Assembly: GCA_039800325.1 (NCBI GenBank)
Contig: JBDLQY010000157.1
Span: 1-64,000 of the forward strand
Origin: SYIM01 sp039800325
GTDB taxonomy: Bacteria; Pseudomonadota; Gammaproteobacteria; Burkholderiales; Burkholderiaceae_E
Direction of reading: 5' to 3'
Length of the DNA: 64,000 nucleotides
Shown piece by piece: positions 17,383 to 26,661 of this stretch. The notes beneath the pieces are model-generated. The model was not told where the DNA came from. It searched no databases and saw nothing but the letters and a program-made list of their open reading frames with translations. The position numbers and the translations under genes were made by a program. Numbering within the stretch: position 1 is the stretch's first letter; each line of letters begins with the position of its first letter.

Positions 17383-19158
17383 TTAGCGGCGGGCGTCGAA
17401 CTGAAGTGCCGCGAGTCGAGCGTAGACGCCCCCGGCCTGGCTCAGTGCCTCATGCGAACCGCTCTCAACCACGCGGCCCTGATCAAGCACCATGATGCGG
17501 TCAGCGCGGCGCACCGTGTCGAGGCGGTGCGCGATGATCAGCGTTGTGCGGCCACCGACCGCGCGATCGAGCGCGGCCTGAACTGCTCGCTCGCTTTCCG
17601 AATCGAGAGCGCTGGTGGCTTCGTCCAGCAGTAGAAGCGGCGGATCGCGCAGCAGTGCGCGGGCAATCGCCAGGCGCTGCCGCTGGCCGCCTGATAGGCG
17701 CACACCGCGTTCACCCAGCGGTGTGGCATAGCCCTGGGGGAGCTGCTCGATGAATTCATGCGCATGGGCGGCATGCGCAGCGGCCACCAGCTCCGGCTCG
17801 CTCGCCTGCATACGACCGTAGAGAATGTTGTGACGAACATCGGCTGAGAACACGACGTTGTCCTGCGCGACCAGCCCGATGGTGTTCCTCAGATCGGCCA
17901 GCGGCCATTCGCGCAGGTCTACGCCATTTAGGCGGATGACGCCCGCCTGCGGGTCATAAAAGCGCAAGAGCAGTTGAAAGACCGTACTCTTTCCTGCACC
18001 CGAGGCGCCGACCAGCGCCACAGTCTCACCCGGCGAAATAGTGAACGACATCGAGGCCAGTGCCGCCTGGCCAGGGCGCGAGGGATAGTGAAAGGCAACC
18101 GACTCAAATTGCACCGAGGCGCCCCTGGGGTCCGAGACGGGGCTAGTCCGTGCTTGCGCGGGCGATGCAATACGCGGCTTTGACTCAAGCAGCTCAAGCA
18201 GACGTTCAGTCGCGCCGGCTGCGCGCTGAATATCGCCCAGTACCTCGGCGATGGCGCCGGTGGCGCCGCCCAGAATGGCTGCATACAGAATGAACTGCGC
18301 CAATTGTCCGCCGCTCATGTCGCCTGCAATGACTGAACGCGCGCCCATCCAAAGCACAAATACGATGGCCGAAAAGACCAGCACGATAGCCAGTGCGGTC
18401 AGGGCTGAGCGAGCGCGAATGCGTCGTACGGCCGCGCCGAATGCCTGGTTAGCGCTTTCGCTAAAGCGTTCGGTCTCGAAGCGTTCACGACCGAACGCCT
18501 GCACCACCTGGATGGCACCCAGGGTCTCACCGGCCAGAGCGCTGGCATCTGCAACGCGGTCCTGACTGTCACGTGACAGGCGGCGCACACGCCGACCGAA
18601 CGCAATAATGGGTAGCACCACCAGTGCCAGCAGCCCAATGATCACCAGCGCCAGGGTGGTGCTGGTGATCAGCATCATGATCAGCGCGCCTGTCAGCAGC
18701 AGGCTATTGCGCAGCCCCAGCGACAGGCTGGTGCCCACAAGCGTCTGAATCAGCGTGGTGTCCGCGCTTAGTCTGGAGAGTACCTCGCCCGACTTGAGCG
18801 TTTCGAAGAACACCGGATCCTGCCTGAGCACCGATCCGAAGACAGCCCTTCGCAGATCGGCAGTGACGCGTTCGCCCAGCCAAGACACGCTGTAAAAGCG
18901 CAGTGCTGTCGCCGCGGCCAGCACAACCGCCAGGGCGAGCAGTGCCAGAAAATATCCATGTACCGAGCTTTCACCCGAGAAACCATGATCGATGAGCTGA
19001 CGAAAAGCCAGAGGGACCGACAGGGTTGCGGCGGCGGCCACCATAAGCGCCGTGCCTGCGCCCAGCAGACGCAGCCGATACGGCGCGAGAAACGGGGCTA
19101 GGCGCCCCAACACCCGCAGGCTCGCCCGGCGCGCGGGCGAAGGAGTCTGATCGGTCAT
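17383..19158 (-). CDS. ABC transporter, fused membrane and ATPase domains (MsbA/BmrA-like)
   Basis: Half-transporter of 591 residues: six membrane helices (about 20-310) followed by a nucleotide-binding domain with Walker A GASGAGKST, signature LSGGQRQR, Walker B LLLLDEATSALD and H-loop IIAHRLDTV. It must act as a dimer and is of exporter type; similar Burkholderiales proteins are annotated as MsbA-like lipid or multidrug exporters. The start overlaps the stop of the upstream dehydrogenase by ATGA (19155-19158), so it is translated with a catabolic gene, although its substrate need not be related. Confidence 0.92.
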   Translation of the reverse strand: MTDQTPSPARRASLRVLGRLAPFLAPYRLRLLGAGTALMVAAAATLSVPLAFRQLIDHGFSGESSVHGYFLALLALAVVLAAATALRFYSVSWLGERVTADLRRAVFGSVLRQDPVFFETLKSGEVLSRLSADTTLIQTLVGTSLSLGLRNSLLLTGALIMMLITSTTLALVIIGLLALVVLPIIAFGRRVRRLSRDSQDRVADASALAGETLGAIQVVQAFGRERFETERFSESANQAFGAAVRRIRARSALTALAIVLVFSAIVFVLWMGARSVIAGDMSGGQLAQFILYAAILGGATGAIAEVLGDIQRAAGATERLLELLESKPRIASPAQARTSPVSDPRGASVQFESVAFHYPSRPGQAALASMSFTISPGETVALVGASGAGKSTVFQLLLRFYDPQAGVIRLNGVDLREWPLADLRNTIGLVAQDNVVFSADVRHNILYGRMQASEPELVAAAHAAHAHEFIEQLPQGYATPLGERGVRLSGGQRQRLAIARALLRDPPLLLLDEATSALDSESERAVQAALDRAVGGRTTLIIAHRLDTVRRADRIMVLDQGRVVESGSHEALSQAGGVYARLAALQFDARR

Positions 19159-20666
19159 GGGCGAATCGTAGCCTCGTTGAGCGTACCCAGTACGCCCGCC
19201 TTGTTGATGGTGTGCAGCTTGGCGGCCACCGCGCTGACCAGTTCCTGCGAATGACCCAGATCACCAAATACGGGCTCGTAGCTGAGTAGCCCATGAGCCA
19301 ATGCCTTCGGGTCGGTGCCGATCGAGTCCAGGCGCTTTGCCAGCGTTTGCGCCTGAGGGTCCTTGATGATTACGGAGATGCCCGCCGATGCGCCGCGCAG
19401 GCATTGCAGCCAGGCCGCCAGGGCCAGCGCCAGGATGCCAACCGTGCGGCCCTGATCCAGACGCTGGCGCACTGTAGGCAGCCAGCGTACGGGAATTTTT
19501 TTGGAGCCGTCTGCGGCAATCTGCTCGGTACGATGCGCAAGAGCCGGGTTGGCGAAACGGATCAAAAGCTCGCGGCAGTAGTCAGTTGCCAGTGGTTTCA
19601 TGGTGCGTGGCAAAGTCGGGATGGCTTCATCCCATAACTGCTCGACCGCGGCGCGCAGGGCCGGATGGGCAATCGCCTGATCAACCGTGCTAAGTCCGGC
19701 CAGCAACCCCGTGTAGGCGATCAACGAGTGGGCGGCGTTCAGCAGACGCAGCTTCATGTCCTCCCAGCCGCTCACGTCGTCGGCCAGTTGTACGCCACTG
19801 GCGGCCAGATCGGGTCGGCCTGCGGCGAAGCGATCCTCGACGACCCATTGTGTGAAGGGTTCGGTGCTTATGGGCCACGCGTCGGTCAGCCCTGCGACGC
19901 GTTGTACGGTTTCACGATCGGCGTCGGTGGTTGCCGGTACGATGCGATCGACCATAGAGCAGGGAAAGCTCACCTGCTGTTCAAGCCAGCGCTCGAGGGC
20001 CGCGTCACCGCGGGCTGCGACGAAGGAGAGCAGTGCTCGCTTGAGGGTCTTTCCGTTTGCGGAGAGGTTATCGCAACTCATCAGGGTAAGGGCCGCGTCG
20101 GGCGCCTGTTCGCGCCGCCTGGCCAGTCCGCGGGCCAGCCAGCCCAGTGCGGTGCGAGGCGTGGCATGTGGGGCGGCTTTCAGATCTGCGACGAGGTCGG
20201 CCTGCGAGCGATCAAGCTCGCCTTGCGGGTCCAGGCAGTATCCTTTTTCGGTGATGGTGAGCGAGACGATGCGAATGCGCGGATCGGCCAGCCGGGCCAG
20301 CGTTGTTTCGGGCGACTGGCCGGCCAGCAGGCATTCGCGCAGGGCTGCGATCACGCGTAGTCTGGGTGCGCTTTCACTGCGTTCAATGAGTGTGTAGAGA
20401 CCGTCTTGCGCCCGCAGAGCATCGCACACGGCTCGGCTATGCAGGTTGACGCCGCAGATACCCCAGGCAGAGTCGCCCCGGTTGAGGGCGTCGTCAAAAG
20501 CCACCGCCTGGTGAGCCCGGTGAAAGTTACCCACGCCCACATGAAGCACGCCGATGCCTGCCTGGTTGGGCGTGTAGGCGGGGCGCTGGATAATGGGCGC
20601 TATATGCGCCAGCGTCGATAACGAAAGGCGATCGTATGGACGGTTTGCGCACTGGGGGTCGGTCAT
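19155..20666 (-). CDS. Mannitol dehydrogenase family reductase (tagaturonate/fructuronate reductase type)
   Basis: Long-chain polyol dehydrogenase of 503 residues. The N-terminal Rossmann segment reads IGVLHVGVGNFHRAHQA, then SCDNLSANG and VDRIVPATTDAD. The C-terminal helical domain contains EDMKLRLLNAAHSLIAYTG, which holds the catalytic lysine and asparagine of the family. Members include fructuronate reductase UxuB, tagaturonate reductase UxaB, mannitol and arabinitol dehydrogenases. A uronate/hexonate substrate is favoured by the divergent zinc dehydrogenase, the TRAP importer and an altronate-type dehydratase. No clear Shine-Dalgarno before ATG 20666. Confidence 0.87.
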   Translation of the reverse strand: MTDPQCANRPYDRLSLSTLAHIAPIIQRPAYTPNQAGIGVLHVGVGNFHRAHQAVAFDDALNRGDSAWGICGVNLHSRAVCDALRAQDGLYTLIERSESAPRLRVIAALRECLLAGQSPETTLARLADPRIRIVSLTITEKGYCLDPQGELDRSQADLVADLKAAPHATPRTALGWLARGLARRREQAPDAALTLMSCDNLSANGKTLKRALLSFVAARGDAALERWLEQQVSFPCSMVDRIVPATTDADRETVQRVAGLTDAWPISTEPFTQWVVEDRFAAGRPDLAASGVQLADDVSGWEDMKLRLLNAAHSLIAYTGLLAGLSTVDQAIAHPALRAAVEQLWDEAIPTLPRTMKPLATDYCRELLIRFANPALAHRTEQIAADGSKKIPVRWLPTVRQRLDQGRTVGILALALAAWLQCLRGASAGISVIIKDPQAQTLAKRLDSIGTDPKALAHGLLSYEPVFGDLGHSQELVSAVAAKLHTINKAGVLGTLNEATIRP

Positions 20667-20787
20667 GGACGGTTGGGCGTTCAGGCTGAAGACTGGGCGC
20701 GAGTGTACCCGGTGGGTAGCCGCCCAGGTCGCGTGCTAACATCAAATTCACCTGCCAATCAGACCATCATCAATCACGGAGACAGAC

Positions 20788-21825
20788 ATGCTCGAGTGCA
20801 AGGTGCACGGTGCGCTTGACCTGAGAATCGATGAGGTGCAAACGCCGGTCCCTCAGGCTGGAGAGGTTCTGGTGCGACTGGGCGCCGCTGGCATTTGCGG
20901 GTCCGACATGCATTATTACCTGCACGGACGTGTGGGTAACTTCAAAATTCGCGAGCCGCTCACCCCAGGGCATGAAGCCTCGGGCGTGGTGCATGCCGTC
21001 GGTGCCGGGGTCAGTCGCGTCAAGCCCGGGGATCGCATTGCCATCAATCCCTCCAGACCCTGTGGCCGTTGTCCAGGCTGCCGTGAGGGGCGCGAGAATC
21101 TCTGCGGCAATATGCGTTTTCTGGGCAGCGCCAGCGTGTTTCCGCACGTACAGGGCATGTTCCGAGAGTTTTTTGTAATGCCCGAGTCGCAGTGTGTTCC
21201 GGTGGATGCCGATGTCTCTCTGGGCGAAATTGCCATGTCCGAGCCGCTGGCGGTAGCGCTGCACTCGGCGCAGCGCGCTGGAAACCTGCTGGGCAAGCGC
21301 GTGCTCATCACGGGCTCTGGCACCATCGGTTGCATGATGGTGCTGGCGGTTCGGCTGGCCGGTGCGGCCCATGTAACGGTCACTGATGTGGTTGATCATC
21401 CCCTCGATGTGGCACGGCAGTGCGGTGCTGACGCCACGGTCCGAATCGACAAATTACCGGCCGAGGGCAAGCTGTCTGATGTCACGGGCGAACCCGATGT
21501 CGCCTTTGAGGTCTCTGGCGCTGGCTCGGCGCTTATTGCGTTGATTGAGACCGTACGTCGCGGTGGCATCATTGTGCAGGTGGGTACTTTGCCGGCTGAC
21601 GGACTGCATCTGATGGCTAACCAAATCATGGCGCGCGAGCTCGATCTGCGGGGCTCGTTCCGCTTTGGCAATGTCTTTGATCTGGCGGTGCGCAGTATTG
21701 CCGAGCGCCGGGTCGATGTTCGTCCGGTCATCACTGGCGAGTATCCGCTGCGCGAGGCTGCGGCGGCCATCGAGCGCGCTCGTGACAAAAGCCGCAGCAT
21801 GAAAGTACAACTGGTACCGGGTTGA
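20788..21825 (+). CDS. Zinc-dependent alcohol dehydrogenase, L-idonate/L-galactonate 5-dehydrogenase-like
   Basis: Medium-chain dehydrogenase of 345 residues. The catalytic zinc region GICGSDMHYYLHGRVG and TPGHEASG is followed by the structural-zinc cysteines in RPCGRCPGCREGRENLC, then Rossmann motif GSGTIG. The sequence around KIREPLTPGHEASG is characteristic of IdnD-type L-idonate 5-dehydrogenases, and LgoD (L-galactonate to D-tagaturonate) is a close relative. ATG 20788 follows GGAGA. It opens a plus-strand cluster with TRAP transporter genes and an altronate-type dehydratase, so it probably performs the first oxidation of an imported hexonate. Confidence 0.88.
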   Translation: MLECKVHGALDLRIDEVQTPVPQAGEVLVRLGAAGICGSDMHYYLHGRVGNFKIREPLTPGHEASGVVHAVGAGVSRVKPGDRIAINPSRPCGRCPGCREGRENLCGNMRFLGSASVFPHVQGMFREFFVMPESQCVPVDADVSLGEIAMSEPLAVALHSAQRAGNLLGKRVLITGSGTIGCMMVLAVRLAGAAHVTVTDVVDHPLDVARQCGADATVRIDKLPAEGKLSDVTGEPDVAFEVSGAGSALIALIETVRRGGIIVQVGTLPADGLHLMANQIMARELDLRGSFRFGNVFDLAVRSIAERRVDVRPVITGEYPLREAAAAIERARDKSRSMKVQLVPG

Positions 21826-21866
21826 TTTTTCTATCCATCACACGTCGATCTAAACAAGGAGACAAC

Positions 21867-22838
21867 ATGAAACTAGTGGCTTCTCTGATGATGTCGGCGG
21901 CAGTCTTTGCCGCCTCGGCGCTGCCGGCTGCAGCGCAGACCAAGCTCAAGTGGGCGCATGTCTATGAGGCGTCTGAGCCCTATCACCGCTGGTCGGTCTG
22001 GGCGAGCGATGAGTTTAAAAAACGCACCAACGGCAAATATGAAATTCAGGTCTTCCCAGCTTCGTCGCTGGGCAAAGAGACTGACATCAACCAGGGCCTG
22101 CAACTGGGTACCGTTGACATCATCATCTCGGGCCTGTCCTTTGCTGCCCGCAGTTTTCCGCGTATTGGCGTGGGCTACTACCCGTTCACTTTCCGTGATG
22201 GCAACCATCTGGTGGCCTGGTCCAAGAGCCCCGCTTTCCGTGAACTGGCCGATGGCTATGAGGCAAAAACCGGCGTCCACATCACGTCCATGACGTATTA
22301 CGGCGCGCGTCACACCTCATCCAATCGTGCTTTCAAAGATTGCGCGGGCATGAAAAACCTCAAGATCCGCGTGCCCGACGTACCGGCTTACATGGCAACG
22401 CCTAGGGCCTGCGGCGCCAACCCCACGCCGATCGCGTTTGCTGAGGTCTACCTGGCACTGCAAAACGGTACCGTTGAGGCGCAGGAAAACCCGCTGCCGA
22501 CTATTGAGGCCAAGAAGTTCTACGAGGTGCAAAAGCACATCATCCTGACGGGCCACATCGTTGACGCCGTGGCTACTCAGGTGGGGCCGCATATCTGGAA
22601 GAAGTTCACGGCTGACGAGAAAAAACTGTTCACCGAAATTACGCTTGAAGCGGCTGCCAAAGGCACTGCTGAAATTCTCAAGCGCGAGGTTGAACTGGTC
22701 GACGAGTTTCGCAAAAAAGGTCTGACGGTAACCGAGGTCGATCGCTCGGGTTTCCAACAGGCTGTGCTGAAGTCTGTGCCGATGGAGTCCATGGGTTACA
22801 ACAAGGCTGATTGGGACAAGATTCAGACCATCAAGTAA
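21867..22838 (+). CDS. dctP: TRAP transporter substrate-binding protein (DctP family)
   Basis: Periplasmic binding protein of 323 residues; Sec signal peptide at 1-23 (MKLVASLMMSAAVFAAS... cleaved after AAAQ). Start ATG 21867 is preceded by AAGGAG. DctP-family features: KLKWAHVYEASEPYH, then DCAGMKNLKIRVPDVPAY carrying the Arg that pairs with the substrate carboxylate, and NPLPTIEA. It binds an organic or sugar acid and delivers it to the DctQM permease encoded next. Two hairpins downstream may give it a higher transcript level than the permease genes. Confidence 0.93.
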   Translation: MKLVASLMMSAAVFAASALPAAAQTKLKWAHVYEASEPYHRWSVWASDEFKKRTNGKYEIQVFPASSLGKETDINQGLQLGTVDIIISGLSFAARSFPRIGVGYYPFTFRDGNHLVAWSKSPAFRELADGYEAKTGVHITSMTYYGARHTSSNRAFKDCAGMKNLKIRVPDVPAYMATPRACGANPTPIAFAEVYLALQNGTVEAQENPLPTIEAKKFYEVQKHIILTGHIVDAVATQVGPHIWKKFTADEKKLFTEITLEAAAKGTAEILKREVELVDEFRKKGLTVTEVDRSGFQQAVLKSVPMESMGYNKADWDKIQTIK

Positions 22839-22860
22839 TCCCTGCACTGCATGCAGTCTC

Positions 22861-22942
22861 CCCGGGCCCTGGGGCCCTGCTGTAACACCCAGGCCCGGGC
22901 TCGATCGAGGCAAGTCGTCGCCACTTGCCTCGGTTTAGTTTG
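22861..22942 (+). terminator. Double hairpin between dctP and dctQ
   Basis: A long GC hairpin (22861-22899; arms CCCGGGCC..TGGG/CCCAGGCCCGGG) is followed by a second one with perfect 10-bp arms CGAGGCAAGT (22906-22915) and ACTTGCCTCG (22923-22932) and a T-rich GTTTAGTTT. This looks like 3'-end stabilisation plus partial termination, a usual way to make more binding protein than permease. Confidence 0.6.
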
Positions 22943-22968
22943 TGCGGCTTCAAGGCATCGAAACCCCC

Positions 22969-23583
22969 ATGAGCGCCCCTCAAGATAGCGATCCGGTCCT
23001 CGACGATTCGGGGCATTTTCATGCCACCGATGCGCCCATCGATCTCAGCGATTACCGCTGGGAAGACTGGCTGACGCTCTTGTTTTTCTGGTCGCTTGCG
23101 CTCACCGTGTTCTATCAGTTCTTTACGCGTTATGTACTGAACGATTCAGCCGCCTGGACCGAAGAAATCGCGCGCTACCTGCTGATCGTAGTCACCTTTC
23201 TGGGCGCCTCGATGGGGGCGCGGCGCAATACGCATATCCACGTCGAATTTGTTTACCGCTACCTGCCCCGCATGGTGGGGCGGGTCTTGTCCACGGCGGT
23301 CGACGTCATCCGGGTGCTATTTCTGGCTTACGCCAGCTGGCTGGCGATCGCTCTGGTGCCGCGCATGGCCAACCTCAGCATGACGGTGGTCGACTTATCT
23401 ATGCAGTATGTTTATGCGCTCGTGGCCGCAGGCTTTGTGCTGATGACCTGGCGCTCTTTAGGACTTGCCATCATCAATTGGCGACGCGGCTGGAGTCTGC
23501 TTGAACGTCCCAGTGGCGATGACGAACCGACTGCATCCGAGGCCGGCGCTCGAGCCCAGTCCGCATCGGGGGCCCTGAAATGA
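22969..23583 (+). CDS. dctQ: TRAP transporter small permease (DctQ family)
   Basis: Four-helix membrane subunit, 204 residues from ATG 22969 (MSAPQDSDP); a GTG at 22942 would add nine residues. Membrane segments begin after an acidic N-terminal tail (DWLTLLFFWSLALTVFYQFF), and family motifs RYVLNDSAAWTEEIARYL and GARRNTHIHVEF are present. It joins DctM to form the sodium-driven transporter. The last four bases overlap the dctM start (ATGA). Confidence 0.92.
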   Translation: MSAPQDSDPVLDDSGHFHATDAPIDLSDYRWEDWLTLLFFWSLALTVFYQFFTRYVLNDSAAWTEEIARYLLIVVTFLGASMGARRNTHIHVEFVYRYLPRMVGRVLSTAVDVIRVLFLAYASWLAIALVPRMANLSMTVVDLSMQYVYALVAAGFVLMTWRSLGLAIINWRRGWSLLERPSGDDEPTASEAGARAQSASGALK

Positions 23584-24986
23584 ACAGCCTGTTTTTCGGA
23601 TCGTTTCTAGCCGCCATGGCCACCGGCATTCCCATTGCCATCGCCATGGCGCTGGGTTCGCTCGTCTACATCTGGATCAGCGGCACCATACCGCCGCTGA
23701 CGGTCATCCATCGCATGGTGGGCGGGGTCGACAGCTTTCCGCTGCTGGCCGTGCCATTTTTTATTCTGGCCGGCAACCTCATGAACTCGGCTGGTATCAC
23801 CAATCGCATCTACAACTTTGCTCTGGCCCTGGTGGGTTGGCTTAAGGGCGGACTTGGCCATGTGAATGTGGTGGGTTCAGTCATTTTTTCGGGTATGTCA
23901 GGTACCGCAGTGGCTGATGCGGGTGGCTTGGGCACCATCGAAATCAAGGCCATGAAAGATCATGGCTACCCCACTGAGTTCGCGGTGGGAATCACGGCCG
24001 CCTCGGCCACGCTTGGACCCATCATTCCGCCATCATTGCCCATGGTGATTTACGGCGTGCAGGCTAACGCGTCCATCGGTAAGCTCTTTGCGGCCGGGTT
24101 TCTGCCCGGGGCGGTCATGGCGGTATTCATGATGTGCATGGTGGCGTGGTACGCCCACGTGCGCAAATACGGGGCCGACATCGCTTTTTCATGGACCCGT
24201 ATGGGCCGTGCGTTTGTCGAACTGGCGGCGGTCATCATGGCCGCGGTGGTGCTCTTTTATCTGTGGGGCAATCAAGAGCTCAGCGGCCTGATGAAGTTTG
24301 GTATTCCGCTCGCGGTCGTGCTGGTGGTTGACCGCCTGATGCGGTTCGAAGCCTTTATGGCGTTGCTTACGCCCGTCATCCTCATTGGTGGCATGGCCTC
24401 GGGGCTGTTCACGCCGACAGAAGCGGCAGTGGCTGCGGTGGCTTGGGCGCTGTTTCTGGGTTTTGTCTGGTATCGCACTCTCAATATTCGTATGCTGGTC
24501 AAGATCTCGATGGACACCATCGAGACGACCTCTACGGTGCTGTTCATCGTCGCCGCAGCATCAATCTTCGCGTGGGTGCTCACCACCACTCAGGTCACCG
24601 AGCAAATTGCGCAGTGGGTGCTGTCCATCAGCAGCAGCCCCTGGGTATTTTTGTTGCTGGCTAATGTATTTCTACTGTTTGTGGGCTGCTTCATGGAAAC
24701 CATTGCAGCCATCACTATTCTGGTGCCCGTATTCATGCCTATCATCAACAAGCTGGGCATTGATCCGGTTCATTTCGGCTTGGTTATGGTGCTTAATCTC
24801 ATGATCGGATTGCTGACGCCCCCAGTCGGTATGGTTATCTTTGTGCTGGCCAAGGTATCGCGGCTGTCGTTTGAGCGCACTGTGATAGCCATCATGCCCT
24901 GGACCATTCCGCTGTTCGCCACGCTTATTCTCATCACCTTCGTGCCACAGATCGTTCTGTGGTTGCCAAACCTTTTGTACCCCTGA
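23580..24986 (+). CDS. dctM: TRAP transporter large permease (DctM family)
   Basis: Integral membrane subunit of 468 residues with about 12 helices that carries the transport path. Family motifs: GVDSFPLLAVPFFILAGNLM, GMSGTAVADAGGLGTIE, PIIPPSLPMVIYGV and GLLTPPVGMVIF. Translationally coupled to dctQ (ATGA overlap) and 15 bp before the dehydratase gene, so all are probably one transcript. Confidence 0.94.
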   Translation: MNSLFFGSFLAAMATGIPIAIAMALGSLVYIWISGTIPPLTVIHRMVGGVDSFPLLAVPFFILAGNLMNSAGITNRIYNFALALVGWLKGGLGHVNVVGSVIFSGMSGTAVADAGGLGTIEIKAMKDHGYPTEFAVGITAASATLGPIIPPSLPMVIYGVQANASIGKLFAAGFLPGAVMAVFMMCMVAWYAHVRKYGADIAFSWTRMGRAFVELAAVIMAAVVLFYLWGNQELSGLMKFGIPLAVVLVVDRLMRFEAFMALLTPVILIGGMASGLFTPTEAAVAAVAWALFLGFVWYRTLNIRMLVKISMDTIETTSTVLFIVAAASIFAWVLTTTQVTEQIAQWVLSISSSPWVFLLLANVFLLFVGCFMETIAAITILVPVFMPIINKLGIDPVHFGLVMVLNLMIGLLTPPVGMVIFVLAKVSRLSFERTVIAIMPWTIPLFATLILITFVPQIVLWLPNLLYP

Positions 24987-25001
24987 CAAACCGCGCCCAC
25001 C

Positions 25002-26537
25002 ATGACTCAGCCTGTTTCGCTTATTCGCCGCCCCACGCTTCGCCTCAGTCCGTACGATGATGTCGTCATCGCCGCTCGCCCTTTGTCGGCGGGTACGCGG
25101 GTTGATGATGAAGGCGTCAGTTGTAGCGTCGCCATTCCCGCAGGTCACAAACTTGCGGTACGAGCCGTCGCCAAAGGTAAGCCTGTCAAGCGTTACAACC
25201 AGATCATCGGCTTTGCCACCGCCGATATCGTGCCGGGCGACCATGTGCACACGCACAACCTGGCGTTTGAAATGTTCGAACGCGACTACGCGGTGGGTGT
25301 TGACCTTCGCACCACTGAGAAGCCTGCTGCGCAAGCCAGTTTTTTGGGTATTCGGCGCGCTGACGGGCGCGTGGCCACCCGCAATTACATCGGCGTGCTG
25401 TCCACCGTCAACTGCTCCGCGTCGGTGTCCAAGTATGTGGCCCAGCACTTCACGCCCGAGGCGCTGCGCGACTATCCCAACGTCGACGGTGTGGTGCCCA
25501 TCGTGCACTCATCGGGCTGTGGCATGGATACCAACGGCGTGGGCATCGATGTGCTGCAGCGAACCATCGCAGGCTACGCGCGGCATGCGAATTTCGCTGG
25601 TATTGTCATTATCGGCCTGGGCTGTGAAGCTAACCAGATGGATGCGCTCTTCCAGGCTCAGGGTCTGGGCGAGGGTACCCTGCTCAAGCCCCTGGTTATC
25701 CAGACCAGCGGTGGTACGCGCAAGACCGTCGAGGCTGGCATTGAGGCGGTCAAGTCCATGTTGCCTAAGGCCAATCAGGTTAAGCGCGAACCGTTACCTG
25801 CCAGCCACATCACCATCGGGCTGCAGTGCGGAGGGTCTGACGGCTATTCGGGCATTACCGCCAATCCGGCGCTTGGCGCGGCCTGTGATCTGCTGGTGGC
25901 CCATGGCGGAACCGTCATTCTGTCTGAGACCCCAGAAATTTACGGCGCTGAGCATCTGCTAACCCGTCGCGCGGTTTCGCAGACTGTGGCCGACAAGCTC
26001 ATCGCCCGTATCCGCTGGTGGGAAGCCTATACGGCTAAGAACGAGGGCAGCATGGACAACAACCCCTCGCCGGGAAATAAGGCGGGCGGTCTGACCACCA
26101 TTCTTGAAAAGTCGCTGGGCGCAGTCGCCAAGGCTGGAACCAGTAATCTCTCTGATGTCTTTGAATATGCCCAGCCGGTCACCAGCAAGGGTTTCGTCTT
26201 TATGGACACGCCAGGTTATGACCCGGTATCGGCCACCGGGCAGGTTGCGGGCGGCGCCAATCTTATCTGCTTCACGACGGGGCGGGGCTCGGTGTACGGC
26301 TGTAAACCAGCGCCCTCGATCAAGCTGGCGACCAACAGCGCACTCTACGAGCGCATGACGGAAGATATGGACGTCAACTGCGGGCCCATTATTGACGGCA
26401 GCGTCAGCGTACAAGAGAAGGGCCGCGAAATCTTTGAACTTATTTTGCGGGTGGCCAGCGGCGAGGCGACCAAGAGCGAGGCTCTGGGTATGGGCAATGA
26501 TGAGTTCGTGCCCTGGCAGCTGGGCGCGGTCATGTGA
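25002..26537 (+). CDS. Altronate/galactarate-type dehydratase (UxaA family)
   Basis: Dehydratase of 511 residues with an N-terminal SAF-like domain (about 15-105; VVIAARPLSAGTRV, IVPGDHVHTHNL) and a large C-terminal UxaA/GarD domain (HSSGCGMDTNG, GLGCEANQMDA, GLQCGGSDGYSGIT, NPSPGNKAGGLTT). Members convert D-altronate to 2-keto-3-deoxygluconate or dehydrate galactarate, with an iron centre. Next to a TRAP importer and a 5-dehydrogenase, the altronate role fits a hexonate route best, but galactarate or another aldonate is not excluded. Confidence 0.9.
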   Translation: MTQPVSLIRRPTLRLSPYDDVVIAARPLSAGTRVDDEGVSCSVAIPAGHKLAVRAVAKGKPVKRYNQIIGFATADIVPGDHVHTHNLAFEMFERDYAVGVDLRTTEKPAAQASFLGIRRADGRVATRNYIGVLSTVNCSASVSKYVAQHFTPEALRDYPNVDGVVPIVHSSGCGMDTNGVGIDVLQRTIAGYARHANFAGIVIIGLGCEANQMDALFQAQGLGEGTLLKPLVIQTSGGTRKTVEAGIEAVKSMLPKANQVKREPLPASHITIGLQCGGSDGYSGITANPALGAACDLLVAHGGTVILSETPEIYGAEHLLTRRAVSQTVADKLIARIRWWEAYTAKNEGSMDNNPSPGNKAGGLTTILEKSLGAVAKAGTSNLSDVFEYAQPVTSKGFVFMDTPGYDPVSATGQVAGGANLICFTTGRGSVYGCKPAPSIKLATNSALYERMTEDMDVNCGPIIDGSVSVQEKGREIFELILRVASGEATKSEALGMGNDEFVPWQLGAVM

Positions 26538-26557
26538 GACCACAGATGTAAGCCAAT

Positions 26558-26573
26558 TGTGATCCATGTCACG
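26558..26573. promoter_or_regulatory. CRP/FNR-family operator-like site
   Basis: TGTGATCCATGTCACG matches the CRP consensus TGTGA-N6-TCACA at nine of ten defined positions and is a near-perfect palindrome. It lies about 90 bp upstream of the small acidic protein gene at 26662 and just after the dehydratase gene. The binding regulator cannot be told; FNR-type sites have a similar core. Confidence 0.5.
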
Positions 26574-26661
26574 GGCCAAATATAGCCTGTGACGAAAGCC
26601 GCAGTGTGGCGGCGCGTGCTTGGCGATACTGGTCTTTTCGTGTTCACAACGGGAGACCATC

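Noticed and set aside
20667..20787. Divergent promoter search between the polyol dehydrogenase and zinc dehydrogenase genes
   Set aside because: No convincing -35/-10 pair or palindrome was found, so none is listed.
24672..25508. 278-codon minus-strand open frame opposite dctM and the dehydratase
   Set aside because: His/Gln-rich random composition across two well-supported sense genes.
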